Positions 21,226 to 34,286 are shown, counted from the first letter of the stretch. The stretch is 64,000 nt of DNA from Rutidosis leptorrhynchoides (GCF_046630445.1 NC_092335.1:35738501-35802500); one strand, 5' to 3'. The notes: generated by a model not told the origin, from the sequence alone. Translations and numbers: made by a program.

Positions 21226-24200
21226 TCCGTCCTCAGAATCTGGTCTTGGTCAAACAAACGAGGGTAGCGGGTTCTCATCAACTCTTCCGTTTCCCACGTA
21301 AGATTAGAACCCAAACTGTGTTTCCACTCAATCAACACCATCGGTATCTCTTTCTTTCTCAACTTAGTCACCTTTCGGTCAACTACACGGACCGGATCTT
21401 CCACCAATTTCTTATTCAAATCGACCCTTAAATCTTCTAAAGGAAGAAATTGCGTTTCATCGTCGGCTTTACACTTACGAAGATAACACACGTTAACTGT
21501 ATTATGAATATCGGCTAACTCTGACAGAAGATCTAACACCACAGTCTGATCATTCAACACGTCACTGATCGGAAACGGACCAATAAATCTCGGTGCTAAC
21601 TTACCACGTTTACCGAATCTGATAACCCCTTTCTACGGCAAAACTTTTAGATACACTCGTTCACCCACATTAAAGGTTATCGGACGTCTACACGGATCAG
21701 CATATATTTTCTGCCTATCTTTAGCGGCTTTCAACTTTTCTCTCGCAATTGCAACTTTTTCAGCTGTCATTTGAACAATTTCAGGACCTGCAAACTGTTT
21801 CTCCCCGGCTTCTAACCAACAAGTCAGAGTTCTGCAACGACGACCGTATAACATTTCATAGGGCGGCATCCCTATACTCGAATGATATGAATTATTATAC
21901 GCGAATTCGACCAACGGCAAATGTATATCCCACGAACCACCGTATTCTAACACACAAGCCCTTAACATATCCTCCAAAGCTGTATTGTTCTTTCACTCTG
22001 ACCGCCTGTCTAAGGATGATAAGATGTACTTAAATTCACACGTGTACCCAGATTCTGTTGAAGACTATTCCAAAAATTCGACACAAATCTGGAATCTCTG
22101 TCTGAAACGATCGATAATGGAACACCATGTCGACTAACTATTTCTTTCACATATAATTCGGCTAACTTACTTAATGAAGCTGTTTCACGAGTAGCAAGAA
22201 AATGAGCACTTTTAGTTAAACGATTCACTATTACCCAAATCATATCATGTCTTTTCTGAGTTCGAGGTAATTTGGTCACAAAATCCATCGTTATATGTTC
22301 CCATTTCCACTCTGGAATCTGTAACTGACGTAACGAACCATAAGGTTTCTGATGTTCTGCCTTCACTTGAGCACAAATATGACACTTTTTGACATATTGA
22401 GCGATATTCGTTTTCATTGTCGGCCACCAAACACTGTTTTCAAATCATGATACATCTTATTACTACCCGGATGTATTGTTAACCTGGATTTGTGAGCTTC
22501 TGTCATGATTAAATCCCTCAAGTCTCCAAGTTTAGGCACCCAAACACGATTGTTTAAGGTTTTTAGTCCCCGTGAGTCATCAATTAAGTCCACTTTTCGT
22601 TTGGTCATTTGTTCAGATTTAATATGTTCATCCTCTAAAGCACATGCCTGAACGGTTCTTAAGCTATTAATCAAATCTGAAGTTATATTCAAACGAAGGA
22701 ATTTCATATTTTCACTTGACTTTTTATGACTTAGCGCATCTGCAACCACATTTGCCTTACCCGGATGGTATTTAATTTCACAATCATAATCTTTGATCAA
22801 CTCTTGCCATCATCTCTGACGCATATTCAATTCTTTCTGTGAGAAGATATACTGCAAACTTTTGTGATCTGTCCATATGACACAATGGGTTCCATACAAA
22901 TAGTGTCTCCACAGTTTCAAAGCAACCACTACCGCAGCCATTTCAAGATCATGCACTGGATAATTCTTCTCATGAACTTTCAACTGTCACGAGGCGTAAG
23001 CGATTACTTTATCTCTTTGCATTAATACACAACCTAACGCAGCAAATGACGCATCACAGTATACCACGAAGTCGTCTGAACCTTCTAGTAAAGCTAACAT
23101 TGGTGCCTGACACAGTAGCTATTTCAAAATCTGAAAAGCCTTTTCCTGTTCATCAGTCCATCGAAAGGCTACATCTTTACGAGTCAACTTAGTCAACGGA
23201 CCTGCTATTTTAGAAAAATCTTTTATAAACCTGCGATAATAACCAGCCAATCCCAGAAAACTCTTAAATCTCAGTCGGAGTCTTCAGAGAATTCCAATTC
23301 ATTACCGCTTCTATCTTTCTCGGATCAACCTTTATACTTTCGGCACAAATCACATGACCCAAAAACTGCACTTCACGTAACCAAAATTCACATTTTGAAA
23401 ATTTTGCAAATAATTGCTCACGTTTCAACAAGTTCAAAACCTGTCTCAGATGTCCAACATGTTCACTCTCTGTCTTTGAATACACTAGTATATCATCTAT
23501 AAACACAATCACAAACTTATCTAAGAACGGACGACACACTCTATTCATTAGATCAATGAAGACTGCTGGCGTATTCGTCAACTCAAACGGCATGACAAGA
23601 AATTCATAATGACCATACCTTATTCTGAATGCTGTTTTCGGTATATCTGATTCAGCAACACGAATCTGATGATATCTGGATCGTAAGTCTATCTTAGAAA
23701 AGAATGAAGCACCCTGTAACTGATCGAACAAATCGTCTATTCGAGGTAACGGATACTTATTCTTCACTGTCCTTTTGTTCAATTCACGATAATCAATTCA
23801 CATACGCATTGACCCATCTTTCTTTTTAACAAACAATACCGGAGCACCCCACGGTGAAGAACTCGGTCGGATAAACCCACGATCTAATAACTCTTGAATC
23901 TGTGACATCATTTCACAGATTTCAGACGGCGCTAATCGGTATGGAGCTTTTGCAACTGGTGTTGTTCCAGGAACCAACTCAATCTTATATTCGACTTCCC
24001 TTACTGGCGGCAGACCTGGTAACTCATCTGGGAACACTTCATGAAATTCTGATACTATCGGAATATCGGTCACTGTCTCTTTTCTTTCTTCGCATCAATC
24101 ATATATGCAAGAAATGATTCAAAACCCTTTGCCATCGAATTTTCGCTTTCATCATAGTTTTCAACAGAAAATTATACCCGCCCCGCTCCCCTTGGGCCAC

Positions 24201-24587
24201 AACTCAGGTTCCATCGGTCGAACGAAAGGTAATCATTTTCCTATCACACTTAATATTAGCCCTAAGCGAGCTCAGCCAATCCATTCCTAATACTACATCA
24301 AAGCTAGGAATAGGTAACACTAAACAAGCCACCGGGAAAGACTTCCCTTCGATCTCTATACAAACCCCAGTCACATATGTTGTGACGGGTGTGGTCTTAC
24401 CATCAGCTACTTCTACACTAACCGTCTCGGGTAGCACAGTAGCTGGTAAATTCAACTTAGCACAGAAATCTAGGGACATAAAACACATATTGGCACCACA
24501 ATCAAATAATACGCGAGCAGGTATTGAGTTGATTAGAAACATACCAGTGATCACTTCGTCGGTTGCCATAGCATTCTCAACCGACAT
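21216..24587 (-). pseudogene. pol: T2 Pol remnant: protease, RT, RNase H, integrase, chromodomain
   Basis: Read right to left: protease (24587-24204) with the active site written FDCGAN; RT N-part (24073-23798) with [23 protein letters not shown], a stop replacing Cys before IDYRELNK, then RT core (23782-23264) with FIDDILVYS; a broken RNase H stretch (about 23260-22800); integrase pieces (22800-22414, 22417-22010, 21977-21633) with [23 protein letters not shown] and SDRDSRF; and a chromodomain end (21560-21216) with LIEWKHSLGSNLTWETEE. At least three frameshifts and several stops separate the pieces. The normally invariant [10 protein letters not shown] reads [10 protein letters not shown]. 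Non-functional. Confidence 0.88.
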
Positions 24588-24599
24588 CTAAAAAGCTCT

Positions 24600-25855
24600 A
24601 GCCTCTGTTGTCGGAGGGTTCTTCCTCTTCTACCCACTCGAGGCAGTTGACCCAACGGCTGATGCCGAACGCGCCCCTGACCCTGCCCCGGAACTACCAC
24701 TCTTCGACGGACAACTTACTGCATGATGCCCTGGTTTGTGACAAGTCCAACATACACTATTCGAATACGGGCATACTGAAGACTCATGCCCAACAACACC
24801 ACACTTTAAGCATCTTCTTGTAGCCTCAGAACACTGACCACTATGAGAAGATCGACACGTGTGACACCAATTCCCTTTACCAGATCCAGACCTAGTACTA
24901 CTCTGACCACTTTTACCCTTTGATTTAAACCTACTAGACTTCTTGGATTTAGATCCTGATTGACCAGATACTTCCCCACCTTGTTGTAGCACATTACCAA
25001 ACATTCTGGTTCTGGCGGCCTGAACATCACTTTATACCATCTTAGCCATCACAACAGCTTGAGACAATGATGTAGCTGTTCTAACAAAAGTTCGGTACTC
25101 TGGCAGAATGATATTAACAAAATGCTGAATACGAGACGCTTTGTCTGGAACCCATTGTTGTACAAACCTCAGTTTATCCATAAACTTCTCTACTACCTCA
25201 TCGATCGTCATTTGAGGTGTCATCTTCATTTCAAGAAACTCAGTCTTGATTCGGTTCATATCAAAGGGGTTACAATACTGTTCACACACCTTCCATGAAA
25301 CTGCTCCCATGTGATCATACTCACTTGCTCTTTCGGTATACTGGATATCAAAGAATCTCACCAAATCATAGCCCTACCTTTCAACAATCGACTAGCATAT
25401 GTTACTCGCAACCAATTGAGAGTTACAGTCGGATCAGTACTTTCAGAGAACTCGGAGGGTTTGCAACCATGGAAGTTCTTATAAGTACACCTTTTGGGTG
25501 GTTGCATGTAATGTTGTTGTAACATTTGCATTTGGTATGGGTTCATCATCATGGGATTTTGGTAAGTAAAAGTGTTTTATGGTGGCATATAATATTGATT
25601 AGGTATTTGATTCTGAAACTGGTTCTGGTGCACATTAGGTATTGTTTGGTATTGCGCGGTTGGGAATCCAGGTGGTGTATCATCATTTCCAGAATGCCTT
25701 GCCAACTCAAGCTCATTAATTTTGTCTTCATCCTCTTTTAGCTTGCTTTCTAACTGAAGGATGTAACTATTCTGATCATCATCAGACTCAACACCCTCTT
25801 CTGGTGCTCTGAATATTCCAGGGTTGGATGGGCCAGTTGCATTTCTATCAGCCAT
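24600..25855 (-). pseudogene. gag: T2 Gag remnant
   Basis: Likely starts MADRNATGPSNPGIF at 25855 (an upstream in-frame ATG at 25882 adds nine residues). Pieces: 25855-25577, then after a stop 25552-25358 (CTYKNFHGCKPSEF, aligned with CTYKEFTACKPLEF in T1 Gag), a frameshift, 25364-25032 (capsid end), a stop, and 25004-24630 with Cys/His clusters CHTCRSSHSGQC, CLKCGVVGHESSVC and CWTCHKPGHHAVSC. The match to T1 Gag in order and motifs supports a related lineage. Non-functional. Confidence 0.85.
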
Positions 25856-26026
25856 ACCTGTGCTACAAAACAGCTCACACAAAAGCTTAGTGGATATCAG
25901 TTAGTTCAAGCACAACTATCACACACACAAATCCTGTTTTCACTTAGCCCCCACTCCCACAGACATGTTTGACTTGCCTCAGGGTTTGGGAACAAAATAC
26001 GCGAACGTACTTGCTGCCAAACCGCA

Positions 26027-26037
26027 CTCTGATACCA
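26027..26037 (-). promoter_or_regulatory. T2 primer-binding site
   Basis: On the minus strand TGGTATCAGAG, complementary to the 3' end of initiator tRNA-Met, three bases inside the LTR edge at 26041. Confidence 0.85.
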
Positions 26038-26040
26038 ACT

Positions 26041-28044
26041 TGTAACACCGGCCATTTTTTTTTTTAAAACACAGCGGAAGACTTTTATATTAAAATCACA
26101 ACATTTAATACATCACAGCAGAAATCCACATAATTAAGTTTAAGTTTACACGACGGTGTTAATTATTACAAAATACATGTTACAAAAGTCCACATCAGAG
26201 TTCACATGTCAAACATGTCTTTAATACTAGCACCCGTCCAAACTAGCAGTACCTAAACCTGCAAGGGTAGAAATGTGGGGGATTAGCATAACGCTAAGTG
26301 AATGGAATCTATCTAACAGATATAGCTTAAGCCACACACAAGCTATCTACTAACAACAACACATACTAATTACCAACTAGCATACTATAAGACAATACGA
26401 GGATCGGTGGCTTGTACGAGCACAAGACTCTCAGCTGATCGGGCTTTAGTCTACCGATAGTCCCTGCTACTCAATTCACAGTATAGTTATCCAGATGCAG
26501 GGGATGCATCATTCACACTATACTCCATAATCAGTAGCCTATGGACCCAACCTCCCCTAGGCACGGTTGACCTCATACGGACTCTAACCTCTCCTAGGCA
26601 CGGTCTCGAGTCCCCAGTCTCCCTAGGCTCGACTAGTGCCATTCACACAGTGTACACATAATTTACACACAACATCAGGCATACAATATTATTCTAACAT
26701 GAAAATCCCTACACTATGCATGGTAAAAGAGTCGATTACAGTAGCATGATATTCTACTTAAACTCTATCCGAAGATAGACCCACTCACCGATTACCAGCT
26801 ACAGCTCAGTTATCTTACTTATGAGCTTCTTCCTTGTTCTTATCACCTGAGAACAACACAAACGAATCAATATACATATCTCAATCAATAGTATAATCAA
26901 ATTATACTATAAACTAGGTCGTAATATCATTTCACAAGTCCACAACGTAACTCCATTAACTATTGTCAAACAAGTACGTGAAAAACGGGACACACACGCC
27001 AAAACCTAATTTTTCGCCCCAAAAAATTTTTGATCCAGCTTCTTAAAAGTTCATCATTGAAATGTACTCTTCAATATGATTCTAATGATATTTGATTCAT
27101 CAAAAACGGAGTTACGGTTTGACAGTTATGACCAAAACAAATTTCTCAAAATGCTGAAAAGACACACTATCCTACTCGGTAGTGTGTGTCATAGGCGCTC
27201 GGTCGAGTGTGTAGACACACGGCCGAATGAGTAGAGTACTCGAACGACTGTCTTTTCAAAAGACACACTACCGAGTGTGTAGACACACAGCCTAATACAA
27301 AAGACACTCGACCGAGAGTGTACACACACGACCCACTTCCAAAAGACACTCGACCGAGTGTGTTCTTGAGCTGCTGAAATTGAAAAAGTGACGGGTTTGA
27401 GCTAAAAATCACCTAATCTTGACCATATACTCGTTTTAAACCTCAAAACTTATCACATCTTGTTTATGAAACTTTTTGGGACATAAACCCACAAATATTA
27501 CATCAAAACAACAACAAATTAAGCAATTTTGACCCAAAATCACACTTTTGTAAAACCTAGCACAAAAACTCCATTTTTACACAAATTCAAACATGAAAAC
27601 ACGTTATTCTTACCTTGTTTGAATCAGTAAAACACAAAGAATCGATTTCTAACACAAATTAGACTTCAAATCGAGATTTAGTGAATTAGGGTTCAAGAGG
27701 AAGAAGAAGTTAGGTACGGGGTGTAATTTGGGAAATTTCTAGAGAGATGGAGAGATAAGGAAGAAAAGGCAGCACTATACACTTATTTGGGGTTAAAATC
27801 CCATACCCCATCTCACACGGGTATTTATCAGTTATCTAAAATTTTTAGTACCTCGTTAGGCGGCCCTAACGGAGTCCAAATTAAATAAACAAACCGGTTC
27901 TGTGACCCTTGTCACAAACTGGTCTTAACCAAATAACAAAATAACACTATTCACATAATTAAAATAAAAGCATATAAAACACATAATAAAATCCTAAGGG
28001 CAAAATAGTCCACTTACAACTAGCCCAGGTTTCAGTCTGTTACA
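26041..28044 (-). repeat. T2 5' LTR (2,004 bp)
   Basis: On the + strand it starts TGTAACACCGGCC and ends CTGTTACA. It includes a poly-T/poly-A edge near 26060 and the dyad array (about 27160-27365). Compared with the other LTR the differences are scattered single bases, plus small indels. Confidence 0.85.
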
Positions 28045-28572
28045 GAACCCGCTCTGATACCATGTAAAATTTAATAACACGAATCACAATACTTCAAACA
28101 ATCATCAAGATTACACGATTCAAACCAAAACTCAATCCAGAAACTAATTACAACCAATCAATAGAAAATATCAACTGTATTCAATAGCAATGAAATACAG
28201 GAACATAATCAAGCCACAAGATGTGGAATGATTCAAATCACTCAAAAGAGAAAAAGATTGAAATAATCTGGAGAAGAGAGTAGAACGAATTTGAGAGCAC
28301 ACTTTGATCGAATGAATGAGTTGTTCCCAACCCTAATCTGGCATATCTTCCTCTTTTATATCAGCAGATATAAACTTTGACAAAGTGGCAGAAATGACCC
28401 CTTAACTTTTCAGGTTGGAAGAACCAACATAAAACAAATGAATAAATTAAAACTAATAAATTAAACATGCTTCTTAAGCTGCTACACATCTTGAACTGCA
28501 AAATACAACTTGATCATCAACTTGAATAGCTAGATCAATTAAAGCACGGCAACTTAAAACCTGTAAAACATT
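28045..28572 (-). mobile_element. Ty1/copia-like remnant: PBS and LTR (minus strand)
   Basis: At 28051-28062 the minus strand reads TGGTATCAGAGC, a copia-type PBS, directly abutting TGTAAAATTTAATAAC at 28063, which looks like an LTR edge (in element orientation ...TTTTACA before the PBS). T2 ends only six bases before the PBS, so T2 seems to have inserted next to it. The other LTR end is uncertain: TACA at 28487 or AAACA at 28572 are candidates. No coding sequence of this element is visible. Confidence 0.5.
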
Positions 28573-28683
28573 CTAGAACAAATCGCAAGTGAGAACAAAT
28601 ATAAAAAGGTTTCAAAATAACTTTGTTATAATGTATCATTTTGAACAACATTAACTCTTCTTCTCCTATCTCTTTTTCACAAG

Positions 28684-31600
28684 AGTAAATGCTTAAGCTT
28701 CTAGGTCTCATCAATGATTCTTCTGTTCCTGCTTCTACAAGTGCTATGTCCAATATGGAAGGTACTTTCTTTAATTCAAGTGTTAAGTTCAATTTGAATT
28801 TCAACAAGTTTTTTAACTCTAATCTGTCTCAGTCAAAACCCATTCAAAATGGATAGATTATTGACTCTGGAGCTAATCAACACATGACTACAACTAGTAA
28901 TGGTTTGAGTGATGTTGTTGACATCTCTGGCTTAAGACTAACTGTGGGGCTTCCTAATGGTACTCAAGCAGTAATCAAAAGGATTGGTAATCTTGTTCTA
29001 AACAAGTTTATCACCTTGTTTGATGTACTAATTGTCCGAGAGTACTGTGTGAGCCTTATGTCTGTGTAAACTTTCAAAAGATAATAAACTCATTGTAAGC
29101 TATGTTATGTTCAGGACTTGAAGGGAAAGATTAATAAAAGGGATTGGTAAAGAAGAAGGTGAGTTATATATCTTTGATAACAAAATGCATCTTAATAACA
29201 ACAATAATATTCAGTGTAATGTGAGCACACATTCTGCTTCTTGCAAACTTTGGCATTCCAGATTAGGTCATCCATCTGATCATGTTTTAACTATTCTTAA
29301 ACATAGACTTAATATATAAGATAAGTTAAACAGTGAACCTTGTGAAATTTGTTTTAAGGCAAAACAAAGCAGAAATTCTTTTTCAAACAGTGAACATAAA
29401 ACTGCAAGTCTAGGTGAATTAATTCACTTAGATTTGTGGGGTTGTTTTAAAATTCAGTCAAGAGAAGGTTTTAAATATTTTTTAACTGTAGTGGATGATT
29501 ATTTTAGAGATGTTTGGCTTTTCTTAATTAAAAGTAAAGAAGATGTTTGTGATAATTTGATCAATTTTGTTCAACTTATAGAAACTCAATTCAACAAAAA
29601 GGTAAAAATGGTCAGAAGTGATAATGGTACAGAGTTTGTAAATCAAAAAATGAATAATTACACAAACAGCAAAGGTATAATACATCAAACCACATGTTCT
29701 TATACACCACAACAAAATGGTGTTGTGGAAAGGAAACATAGACACTTGCTAAATGTATCAAGAGCTCTTATATTTCAGGGGGGATTACCATTAAACATGT
29801 GGTCTGAATGTGTTTTAACAGCTTGTTATTTAATTAACAGGACTCCTTCTTCTGTGCTTGGTGGAAAGTCTCCTTATGAGTTAATTTTTTAAAAATGAAC
29901 CTAGTCTCTCCCATTTGAGGTGTTTTGGTTGTCTTTGTTTTCTGTTTCTCTTAATCCTTCTGAAAAGTTTAGTAGCATGTCAATAAAATGTGTTTTAATT
30001 GGTTTTTCAAATGTTAAAAAGGGTTATAAACTTTATAACCTTGAGGATAAAACCGTTTTCTTCTCTAGAGATGTAAACTTTTATGAAACTGTGTTTCCTT
30101 TAAAATTAAAAAAATCTCAGTCTGATTCTTCTAAAGTTGAGAATGTTTTCCAATCCTCTTCTTATAATCAAACTGAGTCATCTTTTAATTCTGAAAAAGA
30201 CTTAAATCACTTAAACTTTTTTGATGAAATTTTCAAAACTTCTAATTTCACTTCAAGTCCCAAATGATGAGAGGAGAGCAACAGATGTATGTGATGGCAG
30301 TAGTGATAATTCTCATGAAATTGAGAATAGTCCTACAACAACACATCTTGAAGATAATACTTCATCTCCTGAGGGCAGAAATAATGATTTAATAAATGTT
30401 GACAATACAACTCTAAGGAGATCAACCAGAAGCACAATTTTTCCAAAGAAATTTGATGATTTTGTTTTAGATGGAAAGGTTAAATATAGTATTGAAAGAG
30501 TTGTCAACTATGCAAATTTAAAATCTGAAAATGTCTGCTTTGTTTCTAATCTGAACAAGAACCTTGAACCAAAATCATATGAACAAGCTTGTAAAGATTC
30601 TAAATGGATTGAAGCAATGAATCTTGAAATAGAAGCTTTAAACAAAAATAATACTTGGGAGATTACTGATCTTCCTGATAATAGAAAACCAATTGGAAAT
30701 AAATGGGTATACAGAGTTAAGTATAAATCTAATGGTGAGGTTGAAAGATATAAAGCAAAGCTTGTGGCTAAAGGTTTCAGTCAAAAGGAAGGGATTGATT
30801 ATGAAGAAACTTTTAGCCCTGTAGTAAAGCATGTTACTGTTAGATGTTTTATTTCTATTACTCTTCAAAATGATTGGCCTTTGTATCAATTAGACATTAA
30901 TAATGCCTTTCTGTATGGTGAGTTAAAAGAAGAAATTTACATGACTTTGCCAAAAGGATATTATTAAGACTCTTCTTATTCAAAAGTGTGCAAATTAACA
31001 AAGTCTTTATATGATTTAAAGCAAGCTCCAAGACAATGGAATGCTAAACTTAACTCTGCTTTAATTGAACATGGGTTTAAACAGAGCAAATCTAATTATT
31101 CCTTATATGTTAAAAACCTAGATAACTTGTTTATTGCTCTTTTAGTTTACGTGGATGATATTGTTATAACAGGAAATAGCTTGGTTGAGATAAATAGTTT
31201 CAAAACTTTCTTAAAGTCAAAGTTTTTAATCAAAGATCTTGGAGAATTAAAGTATTTCTTAGGAATTGAAATTCTTAAGTCTAATCATGGTGTGTGTCTT
31301 TCTCAAAGAAAGTATTGTATTGAATTATTAAATGATTATGGCTTACTTGGTTGCAAACCAATTGATACAGCAATAGAATCTAATGCTTGTATTAATTGTG
31401 AGCCTAATGAAAAAGATACTTTACTTTCAAATGTTACAGAATATCAAAAGTTAGTTGGTAGACTTATATACTTGACACTAACCAGACCTGATATATCTTT
31501 TGTTGTACATGTTCTAAGTCAATATATGCATGCTCCTCTTCAGTCACATTTTAAACTTGCATTCAGAACTTTGAAATATTTAAAAAATGCTCCTGGAAAA

Positions 31601-32071
31601 GGAATCAGCTTTGTTAAATCAGATAAGTTTTCACTTCATGCTTTTTGTGATTCTGATTGGGGTAAGTGCGGGCTTAATATAAAGTCTGTAACAGGTTATC
31701 TTATTTACTTTTGTGATACCCTTGTGTCATGGAAAAGTAAAAAACAATCTGTTGTTTCAAGGTCTTCTGCTGAAGCAGAGTATAGAGCTATGGCAACAAA
31801 TGCTTATGAAATTATTTGGATAAAAAATCTGTTGTTAGACTTTAATATTAAAGTTAAGTTGCCAGTTGAGATGTTTTGTGATAACAGTTCTGCAATTCAA
31901 ATAGCTGCAAATCCTGTGTTTCATGAAAAAACCAAACATTTTGACATTGATTTGCATTTCTTAAGAGATAAAATTTCAACTGGAATTGTTCAAGTTACTA
32001 AAATACATTCTTCAAATAATTTAAGTGACATTCTTACAAAGGGATTACCTATAATCAACATAAACAGTTGA
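28684..32071 (+). pseudogene. pol: C1 Pol: protease, integrase, RT, RNase H
   Basis: Protease near 28857 with IIDSGANQHM (the preceding Trp codon is now TAG). Integrase (about 29240-29892): LWHSRLGHPS, then LDLWG, VRSDNGTEF and YTPQQNGVVERKHRH give the D-D-E core. The linker 29920-30267 has a frameshift at the T-run 29884-29890. RT (about 30560-31350): WIEAMNLEIEAL, KWVYRVKYKSNGEVERYKAKL, QLDINNAFLYGEL, then, after a TAA at 30965-30967, KSLYDLKQAPRQWN and catalytic YVDDIVITG. RNase H (about 31560-32060): FCDSDWGKC, SRSSAEAEYRAM, CDNSSAIQIA and HFDIDLHFLRD. Several stops and shifts make it non-functional, but RT second half to RNase H (30986-32071) is fully open. Confidence 0.88.
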
Positions 32072-32110
32072 TAAATAGGTTAGGTCTTTTCTACTTGTTC
32101 CAAACTATGC

Positions 32111-32121
32111 TTGAGGGGGGA
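32111..32121 (+). promoter_or_regulatory. C1 polypurine tract
   Basis: TTGAGGGGGGA immediately before the LTR start TGTTGAAAT. Confidence 0.8.
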
Positions 32122-32724
32122 TGTTGAAATTATAGCAACAAACAAGCTTAGTTTAGAACATAGTTATTATGTTTAGACTCATTTGTGGTTTTCTAGCCAA
32201 TTTCAGGTTATTGATGCAGCTAGTTGATAGTCAAGGGGGCTTTGATAGTCAAGGGGGCTGTTCATGTAGATTGTAGAAGTTGAAGGGCTGCACAGTAACT
32301 TCTAATCATGGGCTAAGTGATGCTGGTGGATTGCTGCTGATTAGTGGGCTTTTCTATTCTCAAGTGGGCTTATTTGTATCCAACCCAAGCAATTGAGAGA
32401 GGAGTATAAAAGCAGTTTATTAATTTATTTTTAATTAATTTATTCATTCATCAATCGTTATTCTTCTCTCTCTAGTTTTCTCTATATTTGTTTTTCTCTC
32501 AACCCTAAAGTTTTCTGTGTTCTTGGCTCTACATCATCTTGATGATAAAGTTTCTGATTCGTGTAATAGTTTGTGTAATTGTGATATTATTTGTTGAGGT
32601 TGAGAGTTCTAATTTTCTGATTTCTGTAAAAAATTCTTGTAAAGCTTTAATTTCTTGGTGGTTTAGTTGATGATTAACTTTTGTGATTTGAAGTATTGGT
32701 ATCTGATTGCACTTTTTAACAACA
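32122..32724 (+). repeat. C1 3' LTR (603 bp)
   Basis: Begins TGTTGAAAT and ends TTTAACAACA; the ends TGTTG/CAACA are inverted. It contains a short direct repeat of TTGATAGTCAAGGGGGC (about 32225-32261) and a likely TATA-like segment TATAAAAGC near 32405. Confidence 0.85.
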
Positions 32725-33547
32725 GGTCGTTATTTTTCTGAGATAAATAAATACTATAGTAAGCACTAAAAGTAGGACGAAGTACTATTTTAAAATATAT
32801 TAATGAAAGTGCAAATTAAATAGTCGAGTAAATAATAATCCGATATAAGAAAGTGCGGTAGTCCAAACAAAACGCGGTTATGGACATGAACGTGAATAAA
32901 GAGATACTTAATAAAAGAGTTTAAGGTCGGTGTGTGATAATAGATATTGGACGCGTACGTTTATCGAACATTTCTACAATTTTCTTTCTTTTCTTTTTTT
33001 TTTCTTGAAGAACAACCAACTTTTATTATATTTTCAGAGTATATATTACAACTTAGCTTCGGAGGTAAAGGTAAGACCACTTTTATCCATGATATCTACC
33101 ATATAACCTCATTACTGCCAGTCTGCCACATCAGCGTCAGCTTAGCAACTTTTTCCTATCCCTTAATTCATCACGCTCCCTTGTATCCATGACATACACA
33201 TTTACCATAAAATGGAGCCAGCAAAAATAGTTAATTAATATAATGTATCACCAAAAATGCATAATGTACCAACAAAAATGCATAATGTACCACCAAAAAT
33301 GCTATAAGCTCCGTCTTTCAAAGTGTTAAACCACATCATATTGCACCACGACCATTCATCGGCGGACCCAACGACTTCGGCTAGCAACGGCGCCGTTGGA
33401 AGGGCGCTGCAACGGAGCCCCAACCACGCTCCCATTGCTAGCAGTCTAATTATCGAACAAAAAGGCTATCTCGTCTCAAAATTATATCGATCTAATATAT
33501 ATAAGCTATTCTACGGATCCCAAAAACGAAATGAATTTGAGGCTCTG
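32725..33547. other. Unassigned intergenic sequence
   Basis: Flank between C1 and N2. It holds a T-rich tract (32983-33003), three imperfect 21-bp tandem units around ATAATGTACCACCAAAAATG (33236-33303) and a GC-richer patch (33340-33440). A frame at 33323-33580 runs into the N2 LTR. It could be an old DNA-transposon fragment; I recognise no family. CTCTG at 33543-33547 is the probable N2 target duplication. Confidence 0.4.
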
Positions 33548-33808
33548 TGTGACGACCCGGAAATTTCCGACCAAATTTAAACTTAATCTTTATATAATTC
33601 CGACTTGATAAGCAATGAATTTTAATAAATCTTGAACCTCAGGAAAGAGTTTTACACAAGCTTTTGGTCACCCTTTTATTCCGACGATTCACGAACGTCA
33701 TAACTTGATTTAATTATTTAATTGTTTAATTATTGTATATATATGAATTTATATATATTTAACTTGAAAATATGATAATTAAATATCTCATTAAGTATAT
33801 TAACAAAG

Positions 33809-33811
<3 letters not shown>

Positions 33812-33864
<53 letters not shown>
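33812..33864. repeat. (TA)n microsatellite in N2 5' LTR
   Basis: TA dinucleotide run; the counterpart in the 3' LTR is at 61304-61368 and is longer. Confidence 0.95.
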
Positions 33865-33867
<3 letters not shown>

Positions 33868-34282
33868 TACTACTAATTTAAAGAGTTTTCAAACAATATA
33901 TATACAACAACAACAACAACAATACCCAATCCTACACTTGTAGGGTATGGGGGGTGGGACTTAGACAATCCTTCCTCTACCCTAGGACAAAGAGAAGTCA
34001 TTTCACCACCCCGAGTGAAACACTCACAAGAGTAGAGAAAGTCCTCCCTCTCTATGTTCGACGGATAAAGAGATTGCTTTCAACGGACCTCCGGCCAAAA
34101 AGATGATGAAAAAAGAAAAAAGAAAAAAAAAACGTGAAAAGTAAAATGCCGATGCCATGAAAATGGTGGAACAAATTTCCATGGGTTTTAGATGTTGCCT
34201 GGTATTCAATTTAGGCTCTAAGCGACAGTCAAGTCGCCAATAAGTAGACGCTTACTGATGGCTCCCGAAACAAAGCAGTATT

Positions 34283-34286
<4 letters not shown>

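Larger units (their letters stand above)
20283..28044 (-). mobile_element. T2: decayed Ty3/gypsy chromovirus (minus strand)
   Basis: Complete 5' LTR (26041-28044), PBS (26027-26037), decayed gag-pol (25855 down to 21216), polypurine tract and the inner part of the 3' LTR (20283-21204), which matches 27122-28044. The outer about 1.1 kb of the 3' LTR was displaced by A1 and lies outside the window. Gag-pol order with a C-terminal chromodomain fits Tekay-type chromoviruses. Many stops and frameshifts make it older than T1. Confidence 0.85.
28600..32724 (+). mobile_element. C1: Ty1/copia retrotransposon, 5'-truncated
   Basis: Coding order protease, integrase, RT, RNase H is diagnostic of Ty1/copia. 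A polypurine tract (TTGAGGGGGGA, 32111-32121) and a full 603-bp 3' LTR follow. No matching 5' LTR, PBS or Gag zinc knuckle is found upstream; the left boundary near 28600 is approximate. The lineage is uncertain (the RT style resembles Ale/Retrofit). Bases GGTCG follow the LTR. Confidence 0.85.

Noticed and set aside
33323..33580. 85-aa frame spanning the N2 left boundary
   Set aside because: It runs from flanking DNA into the LTR; no recognisable domain and the C-terminus is element sequence.
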